From Solirubrobacterales bacterium (lineage in GTDB: Bacteria; Actinomycetota; Thermoleophilia; Solirubrobacterales; Solirubrobacteraceae): a stretch of 33,483 nt of DNA. The notes below the pieces were generated by a model that made no database searches, was not told where the DNA came from, and was given only the letters and a program-made list of their open reading frames with translations. How positions within the stretch are numbered: the first letter of the stretch is position 1; each line of letters starts with the position of its first letter. Location of the stretch: NCBI GenBank assembly GCA_019241635.1, contig JAFAWR010000240.1, positions 1 through 33,483 on the forward strand. Reading direction: 5' to 3'. The position numbers and the translations under genes are program-made. Of this stretch, positions 24,101 through 30,716 are shown piece after piece.

Positions 24101-24423
24101 TCGCGCCACCGCTGTCGGTCGCGACCCACCACCTCGCGGCGGCGACGGTCGGCGCCCGCTACGCCGCCGTATTCATCGCCAACCTCGGCACGACCCCTTA
24201 CCGCTGGCGTGTCAACGCCAGTCATCTCCCGCCTGGGTTGCACCTCACCCAGAACGGCGCATTGCGGGGCACCCCGCGCCGGGCAGGAACCTATCGGTTC
24301 ACCGTCCGCGTGCACGATTCATCCCGCCCGACGATGACCGCCCGTCAAACCGTACGCCTGCTCGTCAAACCCGCCCGGCGGACGGGCCGATCGTCTCGCG
24401 CACCTGCTCGAAGCTCCGCCTGA
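21136..24423 (+). CDS. large mosaic surface protein: Gly-rich, Ig-like and beta-propeller regions
   Basis: From ATG 21136 (GAGGAAAC 8 nt upstream), 1,095 residues. A signal peptide ends near 60 (VVFALGLATHATARA). Residues 68-311 are Gly-rich, with runs of up to eight Gly. Two Ig-like domains (Big_3 type, YDGDSVYSGSTSA and YGGDSVYPGYS) lie at 315-518. Two He_PIG domains (SGSLPAGLTLNPATGAITG) lie at 522-703. A six-blade NHL/SMP-30-like propeller (GLALDSSGRLYVANY, GIDVDASGNIYVANE) spans 705-991, and a third He_PIG 993-1081. There is no LPXTG or membrane anchor, and a basic tail ends the protein. It is probably an adhesive or exopolymer-binding secreted protein. The last 20 codons lie opposite an integrase remnant, so the native C-terminus may have been replaced. 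Confidence 0.88.
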   Translation: MIALSQLIASGFRMARLPLTNTRSRPRVRRALACVAAAPLVVFALGLATHATARAASGGSDVFSYTGSSQTFTVPPAVSEVTVTAIGAPGGSGAGAQAGAGAPAAGGVGSTVTAVLPVTPGDTLTVDVAGHGGDAASNGLGGHYGSGGGPEGSPGGYGGFGFNLSGGGGGGGASTLFDSTGKLLLIAGGGGGGGGAGVVEGYNGGAGGSGGLQAGGGGDGGSGVGPGSGGIPQAGPSLLGQNGADGATSSAAGAGGGGGGGYLGGGGGGGGTANGGGGGGGAAGSSYVEPSAIGTPTFGRAGSTANGEVIVSWSAAATSTALSVVPAPNGAATFTATITPPPGVTSPEPTGTVFFHDGSRLIGEATLSGSSPDTAVLSTNAGGVPPGTGSFSADYDGDSVYSGSTSASVQALVPGGAMTTLSLSRTPGIAGQPETLTATVKPYFSGGPEPTGVVAFCGPPAIGCANVPLDGKNPDQATYTTTVGNVAAGTYPVSANYGGDSVYPGYSDLGTTVMLPVVVAGPLAVSTTTLSAGRVGSAYSATVAGTGGVTPYRWSLASGSLPAGLTLNPATGAITGIPTRYGTASFTVQATDSTAPTAETATRGLSLTVAPAPLAITTTALATGKVGSAYSAKLTATGGVTPYHWSVASGSLPAGLTLNTATGAITGTPTSSGTASFTVNVTDSNSPTATRATQAVTLTIAPAVQAAVFVTQGGYSGLTSYPLGANGNVSPYTDLTGPATGLDGTTAVVISPTGTTYIASEGNEEIAEYPYAATGNVAPTTTIAGGATGLSSPSGLALDSSGRLYVANYAAATITAYAPGASGNSAPMVTIGGPGTGLFGPTAVTFDGKGDLWVANVANNTLEEFAPGANGDVSPIATISGPDTGLDGPSAITLDAAGNVLVANTYGGSLTEYPTSASGDAPPLRTIAGSATGLSFPDGIDVDASGNIYVANEFAGLDEFAPTADGNAAPLDAVGGSATGLSAPGQIAVAPPLSVATHHLAAATVGARYAAVFIANLGTTPYRWRVNASHLPPGLHLTQNGALRGTPRRAGTYRFTVRVHDSSRPTMTARQTVRLLVKPARRTGRSSRAPARSSA
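22700..23245 (+). repeat. tandem He_PIG domain duplication, 273-bp period
   Basis: Two consecutive units of 91 codons are nearly alike. CTACCGCTGGTCG at 22788 aligns with CTACCACTGGTCG at 23061, and the SLPAGLTLN segment repeats. The high nucleotide identity suggests a fairly recent domain duplication within the surface protein gene. Confidence 0.8.
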
Positions 24424-24600
24424 GCGCGTGGCGATAGCGCTGCTGGGCGGCCTTCACGCTGTGCCCGGAGATATCGGCCAGGTCGGCGACGTCGATGCTG
24501 GCGGCGCTCAGGTTGCTGACGTAGCTGTGCCGGAAGTCCTGGGGTGTGCACTCGAGGCCCGACGCGCGCCATTAGCGCGGCGGCGTCCTCGGCGAGCGCA
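24365..24600 (-). pseudogene. tyrosine recombinase (phage integrase) C-terminal remnant
   Basis: On the reverse strand the frame ending at TGA 24365 reads TPQDFRHSYVSNLSAASIDV, then ADLADISGHSVKAAQQRYRHAL, ending in ETIGPSAGRV. The second catalytic Arg region (FRHS), GHS and the nucleophile Tyr in QRYRH match the C-terminal core of tyrosine recombinases. Upstream the frame hits TAA at about 24570; an adjacent frame continues in integrase-like fashion (ALAEDAAALMARVG) before another stop, indicating a frameshift and decay. The N-terminal half is missing. Its 3' end overlaps the antisense 3' end of the surface protein gene. No attachment-site repeat seen. Confidence 0.75.
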
Positions 24601-24730
24601 CGAGCGACCGATCGTGTCCGCTACCAGGGAGAGCCGGTTGCCGACGTTGTCGCCGCCAACCGTCCGAGGGGCACCAGGACGTGCTGCCGCGGCGATCATG
24701 CCGCCCCCTGATCCTGATTCGTCGGCCGCT

Positions 24731-24760
24731 TATATTAACCGTCTCGTCGGTATAATACAA
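24731..24760. promoter_or_regulatory. TetR-type operator, site 1
   Basis: ATTAACCGTC, TC, GTCGGTATAAT form a near palindrome (ACCG/CGGT core). A perfect TATAAT (24751-24756, plus strand) forms its right edge. On the minus strand TTGTAT (24755-24760), 17 bp, TAATAT (24732-24737) makes a second promoter, so the layout copies site 2. The plus promoter points at tetR 215 bp away through a 65-codon Arg-rich frame (24769-24966) that ends 4 nt before tetR but does not look like a protein. The minus promoter points at a 63-codon frame (24508-24699) and the integrase debris. Confidence 0.75.
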
Positions 24761-24970
24761 GCGGAGCAATGAAACATTCGATGGGCGGACTTCCGGTTGA
24801 CGTCAAACCCGCACGGTCAGCGGTTCCAGTTCGCACGCGTCGTGCCCGCGTGGTTCCGGCCTCGGTTAGTCGGAACACCTTGCGGCGACACAGGCTCGCC
24901 GCCGGGCGTGGGGGGCACGATTGGCCGCCGTCCCGTCCAGTTCGGCGGGGCTTGCGCTTACACTGACCCA

Positions 24971-25789
24971 ATGGCCCGAGCCCGCGACAATAAGGCCACA
25001 CAGGGCGACGGTGTGCTGCCGCTCTCCGGGGTAATCGATGTGCTGAAGCGGGCGGCCGAGCGTGGAGAACTGAGCGCCAACGAGCTCGACTGGTCTATCG
25101 CCCGTCTCTCGGGGAAGGTGCGTGCGGGAAATCCGCGCCTTGAGGGGATCGATCGCCGCGACAGCATCTTGCGTGCGGCGATCGAGATCTTCCGCCGAGA
25201 GGGCTACAACCGTGCCGGAATCGAGACGATTGCCAACGAGCTCTTCGTTTCCAAGGCCGCCGTCTACCATTACTTCTCCTCAAAGCAGGAGATCCTCGAC
25301 GCGATCTGCGAACGGTCAAGCATCGCCACGTACGATGGCGTCATGGCGGCCAAGGAGGCGGAGGCGGGCGGCGATCCCGATTCCCGGCTGCGAAGCATGC
25401 TCGGTGGCTACGCGCGGGCGTGCATGAATGAGCCCGGGTTCAGCATCCTCATGCGGCATTTCGACGAGGTCTCGGACGTCGAGCGGGAGAGAGTCCAGCG
25501 CCGGGGCAAGGAAGTCGAGGCGGCCTTCCGCGAGACAGTCGCCGAGGGCGTGGCTGCCGGGGTCTTCAGGCCGCCGGACCCCCGTATAACCGTCTTCGGC
25601 ATGCTGGGTTCCCTCAACTACATGTACGCCTGGTTCAAGCCCGAAGGACGGCTATCGCCGGAGCAGGTCGGCGACGCCTTGGTGACGTTCATCGTCGATG
25701 GCGTGCGCGGCAACGGCGCTCGCCCACCGCAGCGAGCGCGGAAGGCGCCGGCGAGCGGTCGCCGGACGGCGAAAAGCCACCCGCGCTAG
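24971..25789 (+). CDS. TetR-family transcriptional repressor
   Basis: From ATG 24971, 272 residues, long for the family. Residues 1-55 are an N-terminal extension (VIDVLKRAAERGELSANELD). The TetR DNA-binding domain is at about 57-110 (RDSILRAAIEIFRREGYNRA, then ETIANELFVSKAAVYHYFSS and KQEILDAI). The ligand domain runs to 240 (TetR_C/KstR2-like FGMLGSLNYMYAWFKPEGRLSPEQ), then a basic tail. TACACT lies 6 nt before the ATG, suggesting a leaderless transcript. Operator-like palindromes near tetR and two transport/CoA promoters indicate a local regulon, probably with an acyl-CoA inducer, by analogy with KstR2-type regulators. Its stop shares CTAG with that of the convergent CoA-transferase gene. 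Confidence 0.9.
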   Translation: MARARDNKATQGDGVLPLSGVIDVLKRAAERGELSANELDWSIARLSGKVRAGNPRLEGIDRRDSILRAAIEIFRREGYNRAGIETIANELFVSKAAVYHYFSSKQEILDAICERSSIATYDGVMAAKEAEAGGDPDSRLRSMLGGYARACMNEPGFSILMRHFDEVSDVERERVQRRGKEVEAAFRETVAEGVAAGVFRPPDPRITVFGMLGSLNYMYAWFKPEGRLSPEQVGDALVTFIVDGVRGNGARPPQRARKAPASGRRTAKSHPR

Positions 25790-27003
25790 ACCACTTCGCG
25801 GCGGCGCAAGTCGCCGATCTGACCGCTTGAGAAGCCCAGCTCAGCGAGCACCTCGTCGGTGTGCTGCCCGACGTGCGGCGCCGCGGAGCGGATGCTCACG
25901 GGCGTCTCGGAGAAGTCGACCGGCGTGGGGACGTACCAGAACTCGCCAAGCTCGGGGTGTGGCAGCCGTGTCAGGTACTGGTTGGCCAGTATCTGCTCGT
26001 CGGACGAGAGGTCCGTGAGCGCGTTGACCCGGCAGGAGATCATCTCGTGCTCGCGCACCAGCCCCTCCCATTCGGGCCAGGTCAGCTTGGCAAACGCCTG
26101 GTCGAGAAGAATGATCAGCTCGCGGTGGTGAGCATCCCGGTCCGCATGCGTCGCGAAGCGCGAGTCGTCGACCAGGCGCTCGAGTCCGAGCGCCCTACAT
26201 AGCACCGGCCAGTCCTTCTGGCCGTGGACGATCATGCCGAGAGCGATCCACGTGCCATCTTTCAGCTCGTAGACGTTGTAGAGAGGGTCGTGTTGGTCAC
26301 GACGATCAAGCGGTCGCGGGTCCTGGCCCGTGTTCGCAGCGCAGCTGATCGCCACAGCCTGCAGGCTCAGCGTCCAGCCCAGCAGCGAAGTGCGCACCAG
26401 CTGTCCCGTCCCCGTGCGGTCGCGCGCGAGGAGCGCTCCGAGAATCCCGAAAGCGAGCCCGATGGCACCGAGGCGATCGTTGAGCCCGATGGTGGGGTAG
26501 ACCGGTTCGTTGCCGACCTTGGCGGACCCGAGCATCAGGCCCCCATGAGCCTGACCCATCATCTCCAGACCGGCCTTGTCGGTGTCCGGACCGCGTTCAC
26601 CGTAGGCGGTACCACGCGCGTACACGAGGCGCGGATTAAGGGCCGACAACGTCTCGTAGTCGAGCTGCTGCTTACGGGCTGCAGCCGGGCGGAAGTTTGT
26701 CACGAACACGTCCGCGCGCTCGACCAGCCGGTGGACGATGTCTCGGCCCTCCGGCTGATTGAGGTCGACGGTGATGCTCCGCTTGTTGCGCAGCAGATCC
26801 TCCGTGAACGTATTGCGCTCATGATCGAGCAGGAACCTATACCCCCAAAGGCTCGCGAGTCGGCGGAGGGAATCGCCGCCGTCGCGGACCTCGAGCTTGA
26901 CCACTTCCGCCCCCATGTCGCCCAGAAACATCGATGCGCCGGGGCCCAGATGTTGATGCGCCCACTCCACGACCCGGACTCCGGATAGGGGACCATTCGC
27001 CAC
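25786..27003 (-). CDS. CaiB/BaiF-family (class III) CoA-transferase
   Basis: About 405 residues from GTG 27003 (ATG 27012 is inside the -10 box of the promoter that precedes it, so it is rejected). Family signatures are GPLSGVRVVEWAHQHLGPGA at the N-terminus, MGAEVVKLE, LNQPEGRDIVHRLVERADVFVTNFRP and GERGP. The transferase moves CoA from a donor such as succinyl-CoA to an acid. At the position of the catalytic Asp (usual pattern GYDxxxQAxSG) this protein has Glu147 (KAGLEMMGQAHGG). It is transcribed divergently from the transporter genes across operator site 2 and is probably the activation step for the imported acid. Confidence 0.9.
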   Translation of the reverse strand: MANGPLSGVRVVEWAHQHLGPGASMFLGDMGAEVVKLEVRDGGDSLRRLASLWGYRFLLDHERNTFTEDLLRNKRSITVDLNQPEGRDIVHRLVERADVFVTNFRPAAARKQQLDYETLSALNPRLVYARGTAYGERGPDTDKAGLEMMGQAHGGLMLGSAKVGNEPVYPTIGLNDRLGAIGLAFGILGALLARDRTGTGQLVRTSLLGWTLSLQAVAISCAANTGQDPRPLDRRDQHDPLYNVYELKDGTWIALGMIVHGQKDWPVLCRALGLERLVDDSRFATHADRDAHHRELIILLDQAFAKLTWPEWEGLVREHEMISCRVNALTDLSSDEQILANQYLTRLPHPELGEFWYVPTPVDFSETPVSIRSAAPHVGQHTDEVLAELGFSSGQIGDLRRREVV

Positions 27004-27006
27004 GGC

Positions 27007-27039
27007 TTGCATATTAACCGACGCGTCGGTATATTGCAA
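27007..27039. promoter_or_regulatory. TetR-type operator, site 2, inside two face-to-face promoters
   Basis: A perfect 14-bp palindrome ACCGACGCGTCGGT (27017-27030). Plus promoter: TTGCAT (27007-27012), 17 bp, TATATT (27030-27035). Minus promoter: TTGCAA (27034-27039), 17 bp, TAATAT (27011-27016). Both spacers contain the palindrome. The minus -10 ends 7 nt before GTG 27003, so the CoA-transferase mRNA is probably leaderless; the plus transcript has a leader of about 120 nt. Confidence 0.85.
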
Positions 27040-27160
27040 CCCGACGGTCGGAAGGCATCGGAGCACGCGCCTTCGAGTACGGATGTCGGTGCCTTTCCGG
27101 GCCGGCCATCTGAAGTTCAGACCACTTCCCCGGCCGCGGGATAACAGAGGAGAGGAAGCA

Positions 27161-28267
27161 GTGCTAACGGCAAATGCGATCGGTGGGCGGGAGCGGACAG
27201 CGACCATGACCCAAGACCAAGCCGCTCCGCCGCCAGTTCCACCGGGCGAGCCAACCGGCGCCCGCCGTAGCCGCACGTGGCTTCGTGCGCTGAGCATCAA
27301 GCGATTGAGCGCTGTCTACTTGTTCGTCTTCTTTATCGTGCTCTTCGGCATCATCAGCCCGGACACGTTTTTGACCGTGACGACGTTCCGGCTGGTGTTT
27401 CGCTCCGGTGTGATCACCGGTGTGCTGGCCCTGGCGTTCTTGGTGCCGCTGACCGCCGGGGGCTACGACCTGTCGATCGGCGCCGTAATGTCGCTGTCGT
27501 TCGGGATCATTGTGTATCTCTCGATCCACACCGGCATACCGATCCCGGTCGCGGCGATCCTGGCGCTTCTGCTATCGGCGTTCTGTGGCCTCGTATCAGG
27601 ATTCATCGTCGTGCGCTTGCACGTCAACTCCTTCATCGCGACGCTCGGCGTTAGCCAGGTGCTGCTGGGCGCCGTCCTGCTGCTCACCAGCAACTCCCAG
27701 CTCGTCGGCAACATCCCTCAGTCCTGGTCAAACCTCGGAAACAACAACCTGCTCGGCATTCCGATTGTCGTGTACTTCCTGTTTGCATTGGCTCTCGTTC
27801 TGTATTACGTGTTGGAGCACACTCCGGTCGGCCGCTACCTTTTCGCTACCGGCGGCAATACGGACGCGGCGCGTCTCGCCGGCGTGCCAACCGAGCGTGT
27901 GGTGTGGGGTAGCTTTATCGCCAGCGGCACGATTGCGGGGCTGGCCGGCGTGATCTTCTCGATGCAGAACGGCCTGTTTGACTCGAGCATCGGCCCTGGA
28001 TACCTGTTCCCCGCGGTCGCCGCGGTTTTCTTCGGCGCCTCCCAGCTATCACAGCGACCGAACGTGTGGGGGACGCTCATCGCCTATTTCGCACTCGCGT
28101 TCGGCATCCAAGGTCTCGTCCTGTCGGCGAGCGGGGCGTCCGTGTGGAGCACACCCGTCTTCCAGGGCGTTTCGCTCATCATCGCCGTCGCCCTCGCCAG
28201 CCGGCCCGCGCTCCGCAAGCTCCGTGCCACAAAGGCCGAGGCCACCGCCATCAGCCCGGTGAAGTGA
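27161..28267 (+). CDS. RbsC-type ABC transporter permease
   Basis: From GTG 27161, which follows an excellent ribosome site (GAGGAGAGGAAG), 368 residues. ATG 27206 is a weaker alternative. About 10 hydrophobic helices; family marks are VLALAFLVPLTAGGYDLSIGAVM (the DLSVG motif), GLVSGFIVVRLHVNSFIATLG, FATGGNTDAARLAGV and SGTIAGLAGVIF. RbsC-like permeases form a homodimer with an RbsA-type ATPase and a lipoprotein receptor. Permease and ATPase are adjacent here, and the receptor is 2.4 kb downstream, separated by decayed genes. Although the family is sugar-associated, the CoA-transferase and crotonase neighbours suggest an acid substrate. Confidence 0.9.
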   Translation: MLTANAIGGRERTATMTQDQAAPPPVPPGEPTGARRSRTWLRALSIKRLSAVYLFVFFIVLFGIISPDTFLTVTTFRLVFRSGVITGVLALAFLVPLTAGGYDLSIGAVMSLSFGIIVYLSIHTGIPIPVAAILALLLSAFCGLVSGFIVVRLHVNSFIATLGVSQVLLGAVLLLTSNSQLVGNIPQSWSNLGNNNLLGIPIVVYFLFALALVLYYVLEHTPVGRYLFATGGNTDAARLAGVPTERVVWGSFIASGTIAGLAGVIFSMQNGLFDSSIGPGYLFPAVAAVFFGASQLSQRPNVWGTLIAYFALAFGIQGLVLSASGASVWSTPVFQGVSLIIAVALASRPALRKLRATKAEATAISPVK

Positions 28268-28268
28268 C

Positions 28269-29834
28269 ATGCAAAGCAACCGAGATATGACAGCGCCGGC
28301 CGCGCAACCCGCGCCGATCTTGACGATCCGCGGGCTGAGCAAGACATTTCCCGGAACCAAGGCGCTCGACCGGGTCGACCTCGACCTTCGAGCCGGCGAG
28401 GTGCACGCCCTCGTGGGGCAGAACGGCTGTGGCAAGTCGACGCTAATCAAGGTCCTGGCCGGCTACCACCAACCGGACCCGGGTAGTGAAATCAGGGTCT
28501 CCGGCGAACCGGTGGATTTCCACGACACCGGCGCGTCGCGCGACGCGGGGTTCCGCTTCGTGCACCAGGACCTCGGGCTCGTCGAGACGCTGAGCGCAGT
28601 CGAAAACCTGACCCTTGGCCGCGACCTGAACACCAGCTTCGGCGGTCGCATCCGCTGGCCGGCCGAACGACGGGCGGCCGAAGAGCGCATTCATGCGCTC
28701 GGATATGACTTCGACGTCAACCGCCCAGTGGCAGAGCTCGGGAGCGCCGAGCGTACCGGGATCGCAATCGCGCGTGCATTGTGGGACTGGGAGCGAGCCC
28801 GCGTACTCGTCGTGGACGAGCCGACCGCCTCACTCCCGCGTGAAGAGGTCAAGATCCTGTTCGAGGCCCTGGATCGGATCCGCAAACGAGGCCTCGGGAT
28901 CATTTACGTCTCGCACCGGCTGGACGAGATCTTCACGATTGGCGACCGGGTCACGGTCCTCCGCGACGGCAGGCTCGTCGGTACGTGGGCCGTCGCCGAA
29001 CTCAACCAAGACAAACTCGTCTCGTTAATGGTGGGTGGCGCGGAGCTGCGGCCGCCGCACCATGGTACGTTCGCCGGGACACATGAGGTGGTGCTCGACG
29101 TCCAACAGCTGCGAGGCGTCGACGTCGATAACGTCGACATCCAGGCCAGACGTGGCGAGGTGCTCGGCATCGCGGGCCTCATCGGGTCCGGTCGAGAGGA
29201 ACTGCTCCCGCTGCTGTTCGGCGCGCAGTCGCGCGGCGGCGAGGTCCGCGTCAACGAGAAGCCCGTTCCTGCCACCACACGCGGCGCGATCGCAGCCGGA
29301 ATGGCGCTTGTGCCGGCCGACCGACGCGGCGAGGGCGCGATCGTTGGCCTCAGCGTCAGCGAGAACTTCACGCTCACCGACTTGAAACGTCACTCCGGAC
29401 CGGCTGGGTTCCTCAACCGAGCGGCCGAGCGGAACGAGGTGACGGAATGGATCCAGCAACTCGACGTACGACCGCAGCGGGCTGATGCCATATTCGCCAC
29501 CCTCTCCGGGGGTAACCAGCAAAAGGTTGTTCTGGCGAAATGGCTCCGTCGTCAGCCAACCGTGCTCCTGTTAGATGAGCCCACTCAAGGAGTCGACGTC
29601 CACGCGAAAGCGACCATCCACGCGTTGGCCCGGGAAATTGCCGCCCAGGGCGCGGTCGTGCTGATTGCCTCCTCTGATGACACGGAACTCTGCGACACCT
29701 GCGACCGCGTTCTGGTCATGCGCGGGGGCGCCATCGTGGCGGAGGTTCAACGGGAACGCCTCACTCCTGAGGAGCTTGGGAGGCTGCAGCTCGAGGCTGC
29801 GAACAACGAAGACGAGAATCGAACGCTTGCATGA
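28269..29834 (+). CDS. RbsA-type ABC transporter ATPase (two ATPase domains)
   Basis: A 521-residue tandem ATPase starting 1 nt after the permease stop. Domain 1: Walker A GQNGCGKST, Q-loop FVHQDLGLVETLS, signature LGSAERTGIAIARAL (degenerate), Walker B VLVVDEPTASL, switch YVSHRLDE. Domain 2: Walker A replaced by GLIGSGREEL, signature LSGGNQQKVVLAKWL (canonical), Walker B VLLLDEPTQGVD. This split is normal for RbsA/MglA. The alternative start M7 (28287) is possible. Its TGA overlaps ATG 29831 of the decayed flavoprotein gene, showing that a third cistron once followed. Confidence 0.93.
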   Translation: MQSNRDMTAPAAQPAPILTIRGLSKTFPGTKALDRVDLDLRAGEVHALVGQNGCGKSTLIKVLAGYHQPDPGSEIRVSGEPVDFHDTGASRDAGFRFVHQDLGLVETLSAVENLTLGRDLNTSFGGRIRWPAERRAAEERIHALGYDFDVNRPVAELGSAERTGIAIARALWDWERARVLVVDEPTASLPREEVKILFEALDRIRKRGLGIIYVSHRLDEIFTIGDRVTVLRDGRLVGTWAVAELNQDKLVSLMVGGAELRPPHHGTFAGTHEVVLDVQQLRGVDVDNVDIQARRGEVLGIAGLIGSGREELLPLLFGAQSRGGEVRVNEKPVPATTRGAIAAGMALVPADRRGEGAIVGLSVSENFTLTDLKRHSGPAGFLNRAAERNEVTEWIQQLDVRPQRADAIFATLSGGNQQKVVLAKWLRRQPTVLLLDEPTQGVDVHAKATIHALAREIAAQGAVVLIASSDDTELCDTCDRVLVMRGGAIVAEVQRERLTPEELGRLQLEAANNEDENRTLA

Positions 29835-30268
29835 CGGCTTGACGAGATGTAATCGTCGTCCGGGCCGGAACGGCTCGCCTCTCGGCGACGCTCGCGGCCA
29901 GCGAGGCTCGGAGTGACGTTCTCATTCTGGAGAGTGAGTCGTCCGTCGGAGGATCGATGGCCATCAGCGGCGGCCTGATCTGGGCGCCTGCGACATTTGA
30001 ACTCGCACGACGATGAATCCCTCGTGGCGATCCTGCGCTGCAACGGCTACTCGTGGACGCATTAGCGGACGATTGGTCATGGCTAGAGGGGCATGACTTG
30101 CCTCTCGAACCGCCCGTCGCGTGACTCAAAGAGCGCATGGGCCGAGGCCGCCTCATATCCATCGGGGACGCCGGCGCTCGGGAACCGTGGTCGCAGCGGC
30201 TGCTCGACTCCGCTCGGTGCGAGGGCGCTGAGATGCCTCGAGTCACGCGTCGACACATGCCGCTGTAG
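29831..30268 (+). pseudogene. decayed FAD-dependent dehydrogenase (fumarate reductase/ketosteroid dehydrogenase-like)
   Basis: ATG 29831 overlaps the ATPase stop. The frame reads MTA, TGA, then DVIVVRAGTARLSATLAASE, VLILESESSVGGSMAISGGLI, then WAPATFELAR before another stop. The FAD motif VVGAGTAGLSAALAASEAG is recognisable, but two of its glycines have become Arg. Later pieces are out of frame with one another (LQRLLVDALADDWSWLEGHD, then stop; GRGRLISIGDAGAREPWSQR, then stop). Multiple lesions plus loss of the C-terminal domain identify an old pseudogene. It was probably the acyl or ring dehydrogenase step of the operon. Confidence 0.8.
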
Positions 30269-30384
30269 GCGTGGAGGAGCCACGCCCCATCCCAGAACGT
30301 CGCTGGAATTGTTTCGGGGTCACGCGGCGGGTGGCTGCTGCCGCGCCCGCCCGCTCTCCGCAATGGTCTGAGCAAACGCGCTGA

Positions 30385-30621
30385 GAGGAGCCCTCCGAAT
30401 TGATCATGGGCGCGCGGGGGGTCGGGGAAGGCGGCGCGATCACCGCGCCCGATGCGGTCCTAAATGCGCTCGACGACGCGATCATCGCCGCCGGCGATGG
30501 CCGGATCGGTCGAACGCCCTGCGCGCCTACCGAAGTTCTCCGGGCGCTCGGCGTCCCGCTGGCCCAAAGCCCACCCGACCACGCCTTGTTCCACAGTGAG
30601 CCGGATTCCGGCGGCCAGTAG
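30385..30621 (+). pseudogene. C-terminal remnant of a molybdenum hydroxylase large subunit (xanthine dehydrogenase/CoxL family)
   Basis: A 78-codon open stretch starts just after a TGA and reads EEPSELIMGARGVGEGGAIT, then APDAVLNALDDAI, then TEVLRAL before TAG 30621. GARGVGEGG (usually GAKGVGEGG with the catalytic Glu) and the following helix are the C-terminal active-site region of the Mo-cofactor subunit. Everything N-terminal of this (about 700 residues) is gone. It is fused to nothing recognisable upstream, where the flavoprotein debris ends. Confidence 0.75.
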
Positions 30622-30651
30622 TCCCAGCTCGCAACTTCTTCTTGCATGCAC

Positions 30652-30693
30652 TTGACGAACTGAAGTCGATTCTATAATTTTCCGACTGGTCGG
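30652..30693 (+). promoter_or_regulatory. promoter of the binding-protein gene with TetR-type operator, site 3
   Basis: TTGACG (30652-30657) and TATAAT (30673-30678), 15 bp apart, form a plausible promoter. CCGAC-TG-GTCGG (30682-30693) covers the expected start point and is followed by TTAAT, so the right half GTCGGTTAAT is the exact reverse complement of the half-site ATTAACCGAC seen in site 2. Confidence 0.75.
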
Positions 30694-30716
30694 TTAATTT
30701 CTCAGGAGGAGACACA

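Noticed and set aside
22813-24315. 500-codon reverse-strand ORF opposite the surface protein gene
   Set aside because: It is a shadow of the repetitive Gly/Thr codons of the surface protein, with no domain and no start signals.
24769-24966. 65-codon ORF between operator site 1 and tetR
   Set aside because: Although it ends 4 nt before tetR, it is Arg-rich with no protein-like pattern; kept only as a possible leader in the operator entry.
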